Positions 25,513 through 32,399 of a DNA stretch of 64,000 nucleotides are shown here, one piece after another. Made by a program: the position numbers and the translations under genes. Below the pieces are notes generated by a model, which was not told where the DNA came from, ran no database searches, and saw only the letters and a program-made list of their open reading frames with translations. Origin of the DNA: Candidatus Acidiferrum typicum (lineage in GTDB: Bacteria > Acidobacteriota > Terriglobia > Acidiferrales > UBA7541); assembly GCA_025463055.1 (NCBI GenBank), contig JAOAPV010000064.1, positions 1 through 64,000 of the forward strand. Reading direction: 5' to 3'. Numbering within the stretch: position 1 is the first letter of the stretch; each line of letters opens with the position of its first letter.

Positions 25513-26235
25513 CTATGCGGGAGGAACGTATTGGCCCGCCAAAAGAATCTTTGCCATCCATTCCGCATGGGGTAGTCCCGAACACAGCAGATCCTTCGCT
25601 TCGCTCTCCACGTCATACTCCACTCGGTGAATGCTGACCCGCTCCCCCTCGATCACCAAATACGAAGCTCGTCGATCTCCGTCATACGACTGGCTTACGC
25701 CGCCCGTGTTCGCCACGGTCATCCCGCCAACTCGGCGTACATACGGACGGTGAATATGGCCATAAACCACGATCGTCGAACCAAGGTGCGCATATGCCGT
25801 CTGCAAATCCTCATTACTTGCATTGGGCATGGGAGCACGCCACAGGTCACCCGGGCTGGCATGAACCAGCGTGATTCCCTCCCCCACGTACCGCTCAGGA
25901 GATCCTTCCAGCCATCGCAAGCGTTCTTCACCGATGCTCGCAAGTGTCGGCGGAATCAAATCTTGTATGCGCCCCAGAAGTGCCCCGAGCTGGGGCGTTT
26001 TCGCTGCAAATTCACTCAGGCTCTTCGGCGACCAAAGCATCTCATCCGTATTTCCGCGAACTCCCGGCCAGCCCAGCGCGCGAATTTCGTCGATGACCTC
26101 CGCCGGATGTGTCCCGCCGTAAGCTAAATCGCCGCCGTGGACAACCAAATCCGGCGCGACTTGCCGCAAGTCGGCCAGCACGGCCTCCAACGCCCGAAGG
26201 TTCCCGTGAACATCCGATACGATTGCAACTCTCAT
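25513..26235 (-). CDS. metallophosphoesterase (YfcE/calcineurin-like)
   Basis: 240 residues. Metal-binding motifs are all present: SDVHGN near the N-terminus, GGDLAYGG, GNTDEM, then HASPGD and YGHIHRPYV (GHxH). This is the single-domain calcineurin-like phosphoesterase family related to YfcE and bacterial diadenosine or phosphodiester hydrolases. Substrate unknown. ATG start at 26233-26235. It is likely monocistronic; 61 bp separate its start from the stop of the hypothetical gene encoded upstream. Confidence 0.85.
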   Translation of the reverse strand: MRVAIVSDVHGNLRALEAVLADLRQVAPDLVVHGGDLAYGGTHPAEVIDEIRALGWPGVRGNTDEMLWSPKSLSEFAAKTPQLGALLGRIQDLIPPTLASIGEERLRWLEGSPERYVGEGITLVHASPGDLWRAPMPNASNEDLQTAYAHLGSTIVVYGHIHRPYVRRVGGMTVANTGGVSQSYDGDRRASYLVIEGERVSIHRVEYDVESEAKDLLCSGLPHAEWMAKILLAGQYVPPA

Positions 26236-26296
26236 ATGCCGGGCGCGCTATTCGCGATGAAAACCCAAACTGCAAGTCGGGACTAACGGCAGCAGC

Positions 26297-26587
26297 TCAG
26301 CGCCTTCGCTTCCGGTCTTGGTCCTCTTCTAATAGCCGATTGATTTCCGTGACGAGCTTGATCAACTTGCTCACGTCTTGCTCGTTCTGCGCCTGCGCGC
26401 AAAGATCGAACCAGCCGGCCTCCGCACCCGGATTCGCATCACACGGAACATTGCCTCCGCGCACGTGTGTGTACAGCTGCCTGATCAGTCCTCGCATCGC
26501 AGCAAGATCATTGGCGCGGGCCGCGCGCAAATATTCTTTCCGCCAATCGCCCAGCTGCAATCCTTCCACTCTCGCCCTGCTAACCAC
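26297..26587 (-). CDS. hypothetical protein (about 96 aa)
   Basis: Helical, soluble protein (LGDWRKEYLRAARANDLAAMRGLIRQLYTHV; VSKLIKLVTEINRLLEED). The track starts at a TTG (26602), but a GTG at 26585-26587 has GAGGAGG 6-7 nt upstream and is the better start. The start overlaps the end of the receiver-like gene, so the two are translationally coupled. No family recognised. Partnership with the receiver protein is inferred only from this overlap. Confidence 0.6.
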   Translation of the reverse strand: MVSRARVEGLQLGDWRKEYLRAARANDLAAMRGLIRQLYTHVRGGNVPCDANPGAEAGWFDLCAQAQNEQDVSKLIKLVTEINRLLEEDQDRKRRR

Positions 26588-26936
26588 CGAATTCCTCCTC
26601 AAGCATCTTCAGCAGCCCCGCAGGATCGTCGCTGAAAATCTCCTTGAATCCGCACTTCGGATTTTCCTGCGCACGATCCCGGTGCCTCAACCCGACGATT
26701 TTGCATTTCGAATTTTGTTTTTGCACTTCACGCGTAAACTGCTCGCAGGTGAGATCTTCTAGCGCGGTATCAAACACAATCGCATCCACGTCCGGGAACC
26801 GTTGCAGCATCTCCAGCCCCTCTCGGCTAGAGTACGCCGTCAGGACATTATGTTTCGCCGTTTCAATCAGGAGCTTATCAGTCGAAAGTCCTTCCGCCGG
26901 CTCAGACTCCACAATCATAAATGTTAATCGACGCAT
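26580..26936 (-). CDS. stand-alone receiver-like protein (degenerate response regulator)
   Basis: 118 residues from the ATG at 26936 (MRRLTFMIVESEP). The pattern is that of a CheY-like receiver: hydrophobic strand with acidic pocket (IVESEP), phospho-acceptor-like Asp in VDAIVFDTALED, then KIVGLRHRD and FKEIFSDDPAGLLKML. The usual Thr/Ser and the Lys are not obvious in their standard places, so it may be degenerate. It has no output domain. Coupled to the small downstream gene. Confidence 0.6.
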   Translation of the reverse strand: MRRLTFMIVESEPAEGLSTDKLLIETAKHNVLTAYSSREGLEMLQRFPDVDAIVFDTALEDLTCEQFTREVQKQNSKCKIVGLRHRDRAQENPKCGFKEIFSDDPAGLLKMLEEEFGG

Positions 26937-27086
26937 CCCCCACCCGCAACTCGCCCAGTTACGATGCCCCGCTTCCCCTGACGGTTGCGAAATGGATTGT
27001 GGACATTCAAAGCAGCCACTGTGCCGCAAGAGCGGCGCTCCTAACAAGTCGCATTTACTTGCAGAAGCTGCGTTTGCCGGTCCCGC

Positions 27087-27395
27087 CTACCTCTCCGCTC
27101 CCATCCCCAAGATCGACCGGATCCGCTGCCGCTGTATCACCTCCCGCGGCGAACGTCCTTTCATGTCCAGCCACTTCGTAAAATCCCCCAGTTTCACCTC
27201 GTGCTCCACGCGCACATCCGTCACCGACACCTTCACCACGCCACGCCCCTCCGCGAACCCCGCCACCCATTCGTTCCCCCGAATCGCCGCCAACCCCTGC
27301 GCAACGGCCTCATACAAAGTAGCCGCCGTAACCTCCACCGTGTGCGCCACTCCATCCAAATCCTGAATCGTCACCCGGCAAGATCGCGTCGCCAT
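27087..27395 (-). CDS. hypothetical protein (102 aa)
   Basis: Begins with a beta-strand-rich region (RSCRVTIQDLDGVAHTVEVTAATLYEAVAQGLAAIR) and ends in a basic helix (REVIQRQRIRSILG). The sequence looks like a compact soluble alpha/beta domain that I recall as widespread and unnamed in Acidobacteriota. No signal peptide. Clean ATG start. It lies 150 bp from the receiver gene on the same strand. Confidence 0.6.
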   Translation of the reverse strand: MATRSCRVTIQDLDGVAHTVEVTAATLYEAVAQGLAAIRGNEWVAGFAEGRGVVKVSVTDVRVEHEVKLGDFTKWLDMKGRSPREVIQRQRIRSILGMGAER

Positions 27396-27533
27396 AACCG
27401 CAAAATATCATATTCGCCTTTTGTTCGCTATAGCCCATTGGCGTCGTCTAGCATTTTTATCAGCGGCCCAAGCTGTTCGCGTCATATTAAAATCAAGAAT
27501 CCTCATTTTCCCGTTCCTGTCACGGAGAGCCAA

Positions 27534-28148
27534 ATGGACCCAATTGAGATTCCTGTCGCTAGTCCTCTTGGCGAGGTAGTTGTAATTGGCTGCTGCGTTT
27601 TGCTTGCGGGAGCTGCGCTTTGGTGGGCCGGGCCCAAGTTCAGAGCTTTCTTAAACACGCTGTCTCGACGCAGGCTGCAAAAGCCGGAAACCACCAATGT
27701 TCATATTATTTTCGGTTTCGTCGTCTATCTCATCATCCTTGCGCCTGTCGTAATCGCTACTTATGTCGGTGTGGGCGTTGCTACCACGGCGCCCACTCTC
27801 ATCTCGTCGACAGGAGTTACGGGAACGACCTTCGTCTGCGAGGGCTCGCCAATTCTTATTATTTTTTCGTGCAGCACACCATTCAGTTTAGGAAATCGGC
27901 GCAAGACGATCGCCTGGAATGAGATCGACCGTGTGGAATGCACTTCCCGCCACGACGGCACGATCAGCGCGCTGTATATCTCTTCAAAAACACGGCGAAT
28001 AGAAATTGGTAGTTTTGCCATACACGACCTGAGTGGACCGCACGATGTAATCTTGGCGCACACCCCGCGCAGTGCGGCCCAGCCGTGTCAGACAGCATTT
28101 GGAGCAAACGGCCGGACCGGGTCCACCAACGCAAGCCGCATAATCTAG
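27534..28148 (+). CDS. membrane protein of unknown function (204 aa)
   Basis: The true start is the ATG at 27534, with CGGAGAGCC just before it; the ORF track extends it upstream through the antisense of another gene. Two membrane segments (VVVIGCCVLLAGAALWWAG, IIFGFVVYLIILAPVVIATYVGV) are followed by a soluble C-terminal part with PFSLGNRRKTIAWNEIDRVECTS, which looks like a small PH-like (bPH) domain. Function unknown. Confidence 0.6.
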   Translation: MDPIEIPVASPLGEVVVIGCCVLLAGAALWWAGPKFRAFLNTLSRRRLQKPETTNVHIIFGFVVYLIILAPVVIATYVGVGVATTAPTLISSTGVTGTTFVCEGSPILIIFSCSTPFSLGNRRKTIAWNEIDRVECTSRHDGTISALYISSKTRRIEIGSFAIHDLSGPHDVILAHTPRSAAQPCQTAFGANGRTGSTNASRII

Positions 28149-28184
28149 GCAGGAATCTGTCTTCTTCGCACCATGTTCGAACGG

Positions 28185-28445
28185 CTACGCGGCTTGCGTC
28201 GGTCTTGCGCGCTCCGCCTTATCTTTCACCGCAACCGAGATCGCTTCCCAGGATTGCACCCAATGGCGCACGGCCATAAAACCGCTCAACTCGCCAGTCC
28301 AACCGCAATCGCATGTGGGCCGGAAAACCTCTTCGTCAGCCATTTCCAGGTTGTTTTCGGAATTGAAGCACAAGGAAGGAATGGCACCATGACAGTCAGG
28401 GCACCGGAAGAGGAACACGTGCGCGAATTCAGCGGTTCGCACCAC
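28185..28445 (-). CDS. small zinc-ribbon-like hypothetical protein
   Basis: Up to 86 residues, GTG start uncertain. Two cysteine pairs, FRCPDCHG and PTCDCGWTG, separated by about 30 residues, suggest a zinc ribbon. The rest (GFMAVRHWVQSWEA) is not recognised. It converges with the upstream membrane protein gene, 36 bp apart. Confidence 0.45.
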   Translation of the reverse strand: MVRTAEFAHVFLFRCPDCHGAIPSLCFNSENNLEMADEEVFRPTCDCGWTGELSGFMAVRHWVQSWEAISVAVKDKAERARPTQAA

Positions 28446-28812
28446 AATGCCTCGGAACGGCAGGGAATGGGAGAACAGAACCTATCACACTTTTTTTATA
28501 TCATCATCGTGAAAATGTAAATTCTTCTATAACCTGTCTGCACCCCACGGAAGGCGTCCCCTGTTGGACGTATGTAGCGCCGGCTTTCTGAAGGGGCTCC
28601 TGCGGGCGTCATCCCGAAGTGTCCGCCCGATGGATATCCGAACTGGTGTCTACGTTCCTTCAAACGCAAAATAAATGAAACCGCTCGGTCTCATACGACA
28701 TCGAAGCAGGCTGAAGTAATCCGTTGTGCCAAAGCAAACGACAAAGCCTAGGGCGCATGATATAGCGGTCTCCAACACCGCGACAAATTCTGGGAGAGAA
28801 GGCAGGACGCAA
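28446..28812. other. intergenic stretch before alcohol dehydrogenase
   Basis: 367 bp. No gene is visible. GAGAGAAGGCAGGAC just before 28813 is a plausible ribosome binding region for the dehydrogenase. Nothing else notable was seen. Confidence 0.5.
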
Positions 28813-29856
28813 ATGAATAGCACATACAAAGCAGTCGAAGTCTCCGCACCAGGCAATCTTCGCGTAGTGGAACGGCCAATCCGTGAACCCGGACCCGGTC
28901 AGGTTCGCATTCGCGTGGAGGCCTGCGGAATCTGTCACACCGATGCCGCCACAGTTATGGGCGTCTACCCGGGTCTGACTCTGCCGCGCGTTCCCGGGCA
29001 TGAAGTCGTTGGCCGCATCGAAGCCTTGGGCAGCGGAGTCTCCAAATGGAAAATCGGTCAACGCGTCGGCGTCGGCTTGATCGCCGGCGAAGACGGCGTG
29101 TGCGAATCGTGCAGGCGCGGCGACTCCGTGAATTGTCAGAACCCCGTCGTACTCGGAGTGACCGTGGACGGAGGATACGCGGAAGTGATGATCGCGGAAG
29201 CACGCGGCCTCGCCTCCATTCCTGACGAGCTCAGTTCCGCAGATGCCGCGCCTCTGCTCTGCGCGGGCATCACCACGTACAACGCTCTTCGCAACGCCGG
29301 CCTGCGCGGTGGAGATGTCGTCGCGGTGCAAGGGGTTGGCGGCCTTGGGCATCTTGGCATCCAGTTTGCCCGGCACATGGGATTCCGCACTGTCGCCATC
29401 GGGCGTGGAGCCGACAAGGAAAAGCTTGCGAAAGATTTGGGCGCGCACGTCTACATCGATGCCGCGGTCGACGATGCCGCAGCGGCTCTGCAGCGGATGG
29501 GAGGCGCCAGAGCCATTCTCGCAACAGCCACCAGCGGTGATGCCATGGGGCCGCTTGTGTCCGGCCTTGCCGCCCGCGGAAAATTCATCCTCGTCGGTGT
29601 ACCCAACGACCCGATCCAATTGAATGCGTTCCCGCTAGTCTTTGGAGGGCGCTCGATCTACGGCAGCCTGACCGGCACGCCGATTGAGAGCGAAGACGCC
29701 CTCGCGTTCAGCGTCCTCGAAAATATCCGCCCGATGATCGAGACCGCTCCTCTCGAGCAGGCCGTGGATGCCTACGCTCGCATGATGCAAGGCAAAGCGC
29801 GCTTCCGCATGGTGCTAGTCACAAAGTACGGAGCCGCGCAACAAGCAAGAAAGTGA
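28813..29856 (+). CDS. zinc-dependent alcohol dehydrogenase (MDR family)
   Basis: 347 residues from the ATG at 28813. GroES-like domain with catalytic zinc ligands (ACGICHTDAAT, PGHEVVGRIEALG, and LCAGITTYNAL with the third Cys) and a Rossmann domain with VQGVGGLGHLGIQFARHMG. The structural-zinc lobe has only three of the usual four cysteines (GVCESCRRGDSVNC); the first position is Asp. It oxidises alcohols or reduces aldehydes with NAD(H) or NADP(H). It converges with the next SDR gene. Confidence 0.88.
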   Translation: MNSTYKAVEVSAPGNLRVVERPIREPGPGQVRIRVEACGICHTDAATVMGVYPGLTLPRVPGHEVVGRIEALGSGVSKWKIGQRVGVGLIAGEDGVCESCRRGDSVNCQNPVVLGVTVDGGYAEVMIAEARGLASIPDELSSADAAPLLCAGITTYNALRNAGLRGGDVVAVQGVGGLGHLGIQFARHMGFRTVAIGRGADKEKLAKDLGAHVYIDAAVDDAAAALQRMGGARAILATATSGDAMGPLVSGLAARGKFILVGVPNDPIQLNAFPLVFGGRSIYGSLTGTPIESEDALAFSVLENIRPMIETAPLEQAVDAYARMMQGKARFRMVLVTKYGAAQQARK

Positions 29857-29881
29857 AGGCGCATTCCAAGCGCGAGTGAGC

Positions 29882-30778
29882 CTAGACCGCGCCGACCGCT
29901 TTCCCTTTGCGGAATTTGGTGTCGTCCGCGAGGCCGAAGGCTTCCAGCGCCGTGGTTTGCACTTGCTGGCAGAGGGCGTTGATCTCGTTGATACCGTAGT
30001 TCCGGGGGCTGATGAAATACCTCAACTGCTTCTCACCCGCGGGAGTCTCTACAATGCGCAGAACCTCGTCCGCGACGTCCTGAGCATTGCCGGCGTTTGC
30101 GGAAAGTCCCGCGTTGAGCTTCGCCGGGAACTCCTTGGCCGCGCCATACGTGTCGGTGCGAGCCTCATCGGCACCCTTCACGGTGTTGCCGAAAACAGGA
30201 GTCTCATAAGCGCCGGGTTCGAGAATCACGGATTCAATTCCCTGCCCCGCAAGTTCGTAGCTGTACGCCTCGGCCAGCGCCTCCAGTGCAAATTTGCTGG
30301 CGCAATAGAAGCCCGCGGAAGGAAGAACCATGCGGCCCGCTCCGCTGCTGACGTGCATGATCACGCCGCTGCGTTGGCGCCGCATGTGCGGAAGCACAGC
30401 GCGATTTACGCGCACCGGGCCCATGAAATTCGTGTCCATCAGACGCTGCGCCTGTTCGGTGGTGACCGCTTCCTCCAGCCCCGAGAGGTAGTAGCCGGCG
30501 TTGTTGATGGCGACGTCGATGCGCCCGGCTTTGGCCACGGCGGCATCCACAGCCCGCTCGACGGAAGCGTCGTTGGTCACATCCATCTCCAGGACGTGAA
30601 TGGGCAGCGAATCCTTTTCCGCAAGCGCGCGAATTTCCGCGGTATTCTTGGCATTGCGGCCTCCGGGATCGCGCATCGTCGCGAAAACGGTGTGCCCCTT
30701 GCGAGCCAGGGTTTCGGTGAACAGTCTGCCAAAGCCGGTGCTGGAACCAGTAATGAGAACCACTTGCTTGGAATTCAT
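29882..30778 (-). CDS. SDR family oxidoreductase
   Basis: 298 residues. TGSSTGFGR cofactor motif, INNAGYY, active site S-x12-YCASK (HVSSGAGRMVLPSAGFYCASKFALEALAEAY), and LEPGAYETP. The longer C-terminus (after residue 240) and the TGSSTGFG motif place it in the group near retinol-dehydrogenase-like or 'oxidoreductase' SDRs of soil bacteria. Substrate unknown. A REP-like hairpin lies 147 bp upstream of its start. Confidence 0.88.
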   Translation of the reverse strand: MNSKQVVLITGSSTGFGRLFTETLARKGHTVFATMRDPGGRNAKNTAEIRALAEKDSLPIHVLEMDVTNDASVERAVDAAVAKAGRIDVAINNAGYYLSGLEEAVTTEQAQRLMDTNFMGPVRVNRAVLPHMRRQRSGVIMHVSSGAGRMVLPSAGFYCASKFALEALAEAYSYELAGQGIESVILEPGAYETPVFGNTVKGADEARTDTYGAAKEFPAKLNAGLSANAGNAQDVADEVLRIVETPAGEKQLRYFISPRNYGINEINALCQQVQTTALEAFGLADDTKFRKGKAVGAV

Positions 30779-30924
30779 AATTGTTTCTCCTTTATGGCGC
30801 TACCGTAACCGAGTTTGATGCCGCGCAAGGCAGCCGGATACGACCGAAGGATCAGATAATTGTAAGAATTTGTGATGGTAGCGCTACGCCAGTTGATCGG
30901 CAAGGTCGAAGGCATTCCTTGTAG

Positions 30925-30946
30925 GGGCACGGCTTTAGCCGTGCCC
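30925..30946. repeat. REP-like hairpin (9-bp arms)
   Basis: GGGCACGGC-TTTA-GCCGTGCCC is a perfect inverted repeat preceded by TAGG, the common acidobacterial 'taggggcacggctttagccgtgccc' element. It lies in the divergent spacer between the SDR gene and the Cys/His-rich secreted protein gene. Confidence 0.75.
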
Positions 30947-31040
30947 GCGCCACGTTTCACCGGCTTCTTCGCTAGTTATTTGCATCCTAATTCTTGGGCA
31001 CGATACTTCCAGCAGCTATATAATCCTTGCGAGCACTGAA

Positions 31041-31523
31041 ATGTCCCATAAGCACACGCTCGATCCGATCGTCGCGGCCGCACTTTCGTTCTGGATGGCC
31101 GCCGCCGCATGCGTCATTGGCTGCATGCAGCCCGTGCTCGCCCCCGCGCTCGCCAACGCCACACCACAAAGGGAAGTCGCACCACAAAACGAAGTATCGA
31201 TTGGCCGGGGTCATTCACGGAATCAGACGCACGCGGGTCCAATGCCGGATATGGACTGCTGCAATCACGAAAAAAGTCCTTCCGATCCCGCAAGCGACAA
31301 GAAACCTCATCACGAAGCAGTCTCCTGCTGCCCACTCGACGCCAGGGTAACTCCGGCTCAAAAATTTGCACCACCATCAGCAATAGCGTTCAAAATCGAC
31401 GTCGTCTCCTCCACGGAATTCAATCTCCCATTCGCTCTGTTTCGACGCTCTCTACTGATCGACGATGCGCTCTGGCATAGCGGAAGAGATACCCTCCTCA
31501 AGACCCACGTCCTGCGCATTTAG
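31041..31523 (+). CDS. secreted Cys/His-rich protein, probable metal binding
   Basis: 160 residues. An N-terminal hydrophobic stretch (PIVAAALSFWMAAAACVIGC) is probably a signal or lipobox. The mature part has MPDMDCCNHE and HHEAVSCCPLD, with adjacent Cys pairs and histidines. This pattern resembles DUF2946/CopL-like proteins, which accompany TonB receptors in copper loci. It starts the cluster that ends with the Oar-like receptor. The family link is by pattern only. Confidence 0.6.
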   Translation: MSHKHTLDPIVAAALSFWMAAAACVIGCMQPVLAPALANATPQREVAPQNEVSIGRGHSRNQTHAGPMPDMDCCNHEKSPSDPASDKKPHHEAVSCCPLDARVTPAQKFAPPSAIAFKIDVVSSTEFNLPFALFRRSLLIDDALWHSGRDTLLKTHVLRI

Positions 31524-31621
31524 AACCATCCAACGCAGTTCGCTCTTTCCTTACGGATGCCCTCACGGACAAACAGGCTATCCGTGTGACAACAACCCTT
31601 CATTCCAAAAAGGAGAAAGTC

Positions 31622-31753
31622 ATGAAGAGCATCAGAGCAATTCTGTTGATAGCCGTAGTCGCATTCGGCCTCACAGGAGTGGTAAACGCAGCCAACGCTT
31701 CGTGCTGCGCTTCCGCCGATTGTTGCGCGTCCTGTTCCGGATGTGGAAAGTAA
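31622..31753 (+). CDS. 43-residue Cys-rich secreted peptide (not in ORF track)
   Basis: ATG at 31622 with a strong AAAAAGGAGAAAGTC ribosome binding site and TAA at 31751-31753. The product has a signal-peptide-like start (MKSIRAILLIAVVAFGLTGV) and then ASCCASADCCASCSGCGK: six cysteines in 17 residues. Size and pattern suggest a small exported metal-binding peptide. It lies 99 bp after the Cys/His-rich secreted protein gene and upstream of a TonB receptor. No known family assigned. Confidence 0.65.
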   Translation: MKSIRAILLIAVVAFGLTGVVNAANASCCASADCCASCSGCGK

Positions 31754-31954
31754 GCACCTAGCATGAAAATGAGGCGCGAGCGCAATCCCAGCTCGCGCCT
31801 CTTCCTTTTCGTCTCGCACGTTGCCCTTTTGCATTCGTTCGCAGGGCAACGATCTTATTTCCTGATTCCCACATCGTCTTCGCTCGAATCGCCGCCAACA
31901 GTTGCCGCCGCCTCATAAAAGGTAGCCGCCGCAGCTTGTGATACACTCACCTCG

Positions 31955-32272
31955 ATGCGACCCAAATTCGTGCGCGCCATCGCAACGATTCTCTTGGTGA
32001 CCTGTCTTGTTTGCCCACTAGTTGAGATGTTCGACCACTGGGATCACACCTTTCAAACCGGGAACGACACCGAGTACGCTTTGGTCGTTCTCGCGCTATG
32101 CCTGGGATTGGCGTATTCGTTCGCACGCTTCATCGTCAAATGTCTTGTGGCTCGCTGCACTGCAACATTTGCCTCCACGCCTTCCCTGCGGATCTCTTTT
32201 CTATTACCGCAATTCACTTTCAGCTCGCTTGTTAATGCGATAGGTCCCCCTCCTCTCGAACTCCGTATTTAG
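31955..32272 (+). CDS. small membrane protein (105 aa)
   Basis: Two hydrophobic segments (AIATILLVTCLVCPLVEMF and YALVVLALCLGLAYSFARFIV) flank a short loop with FDHWDHTFQTGNDTEY. The loop's His and Asp residues could bind metal. I recall similar unnamed proteins near metal-linked TonB receptors in Acidobacteriota. Located between the Cys-rich peptide and the receptor, on the same strand. Confidence 0.55.
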   Translation: MRPKFVRAIATILLVTCLVCPLVEMFDHWDHTFQTGNDTEYALVVLALCLGLAYSFARFIVKCLVARCTATFASTPSLRISFLLPQFTFSSLVNAIGPPPLELRI

Positions 32273-32399
32273 AAGCCCTCAATAGCTCGTCCACAAAGCT
32301 TGCTTTCATCACGAATTTCCTCGCTCCACTGTGCGCGGCGGACCGTCCGCGAAATTCGACCTGAAGATTCTTTTCAGCATCGCTGGAGTGGTGACCCGA

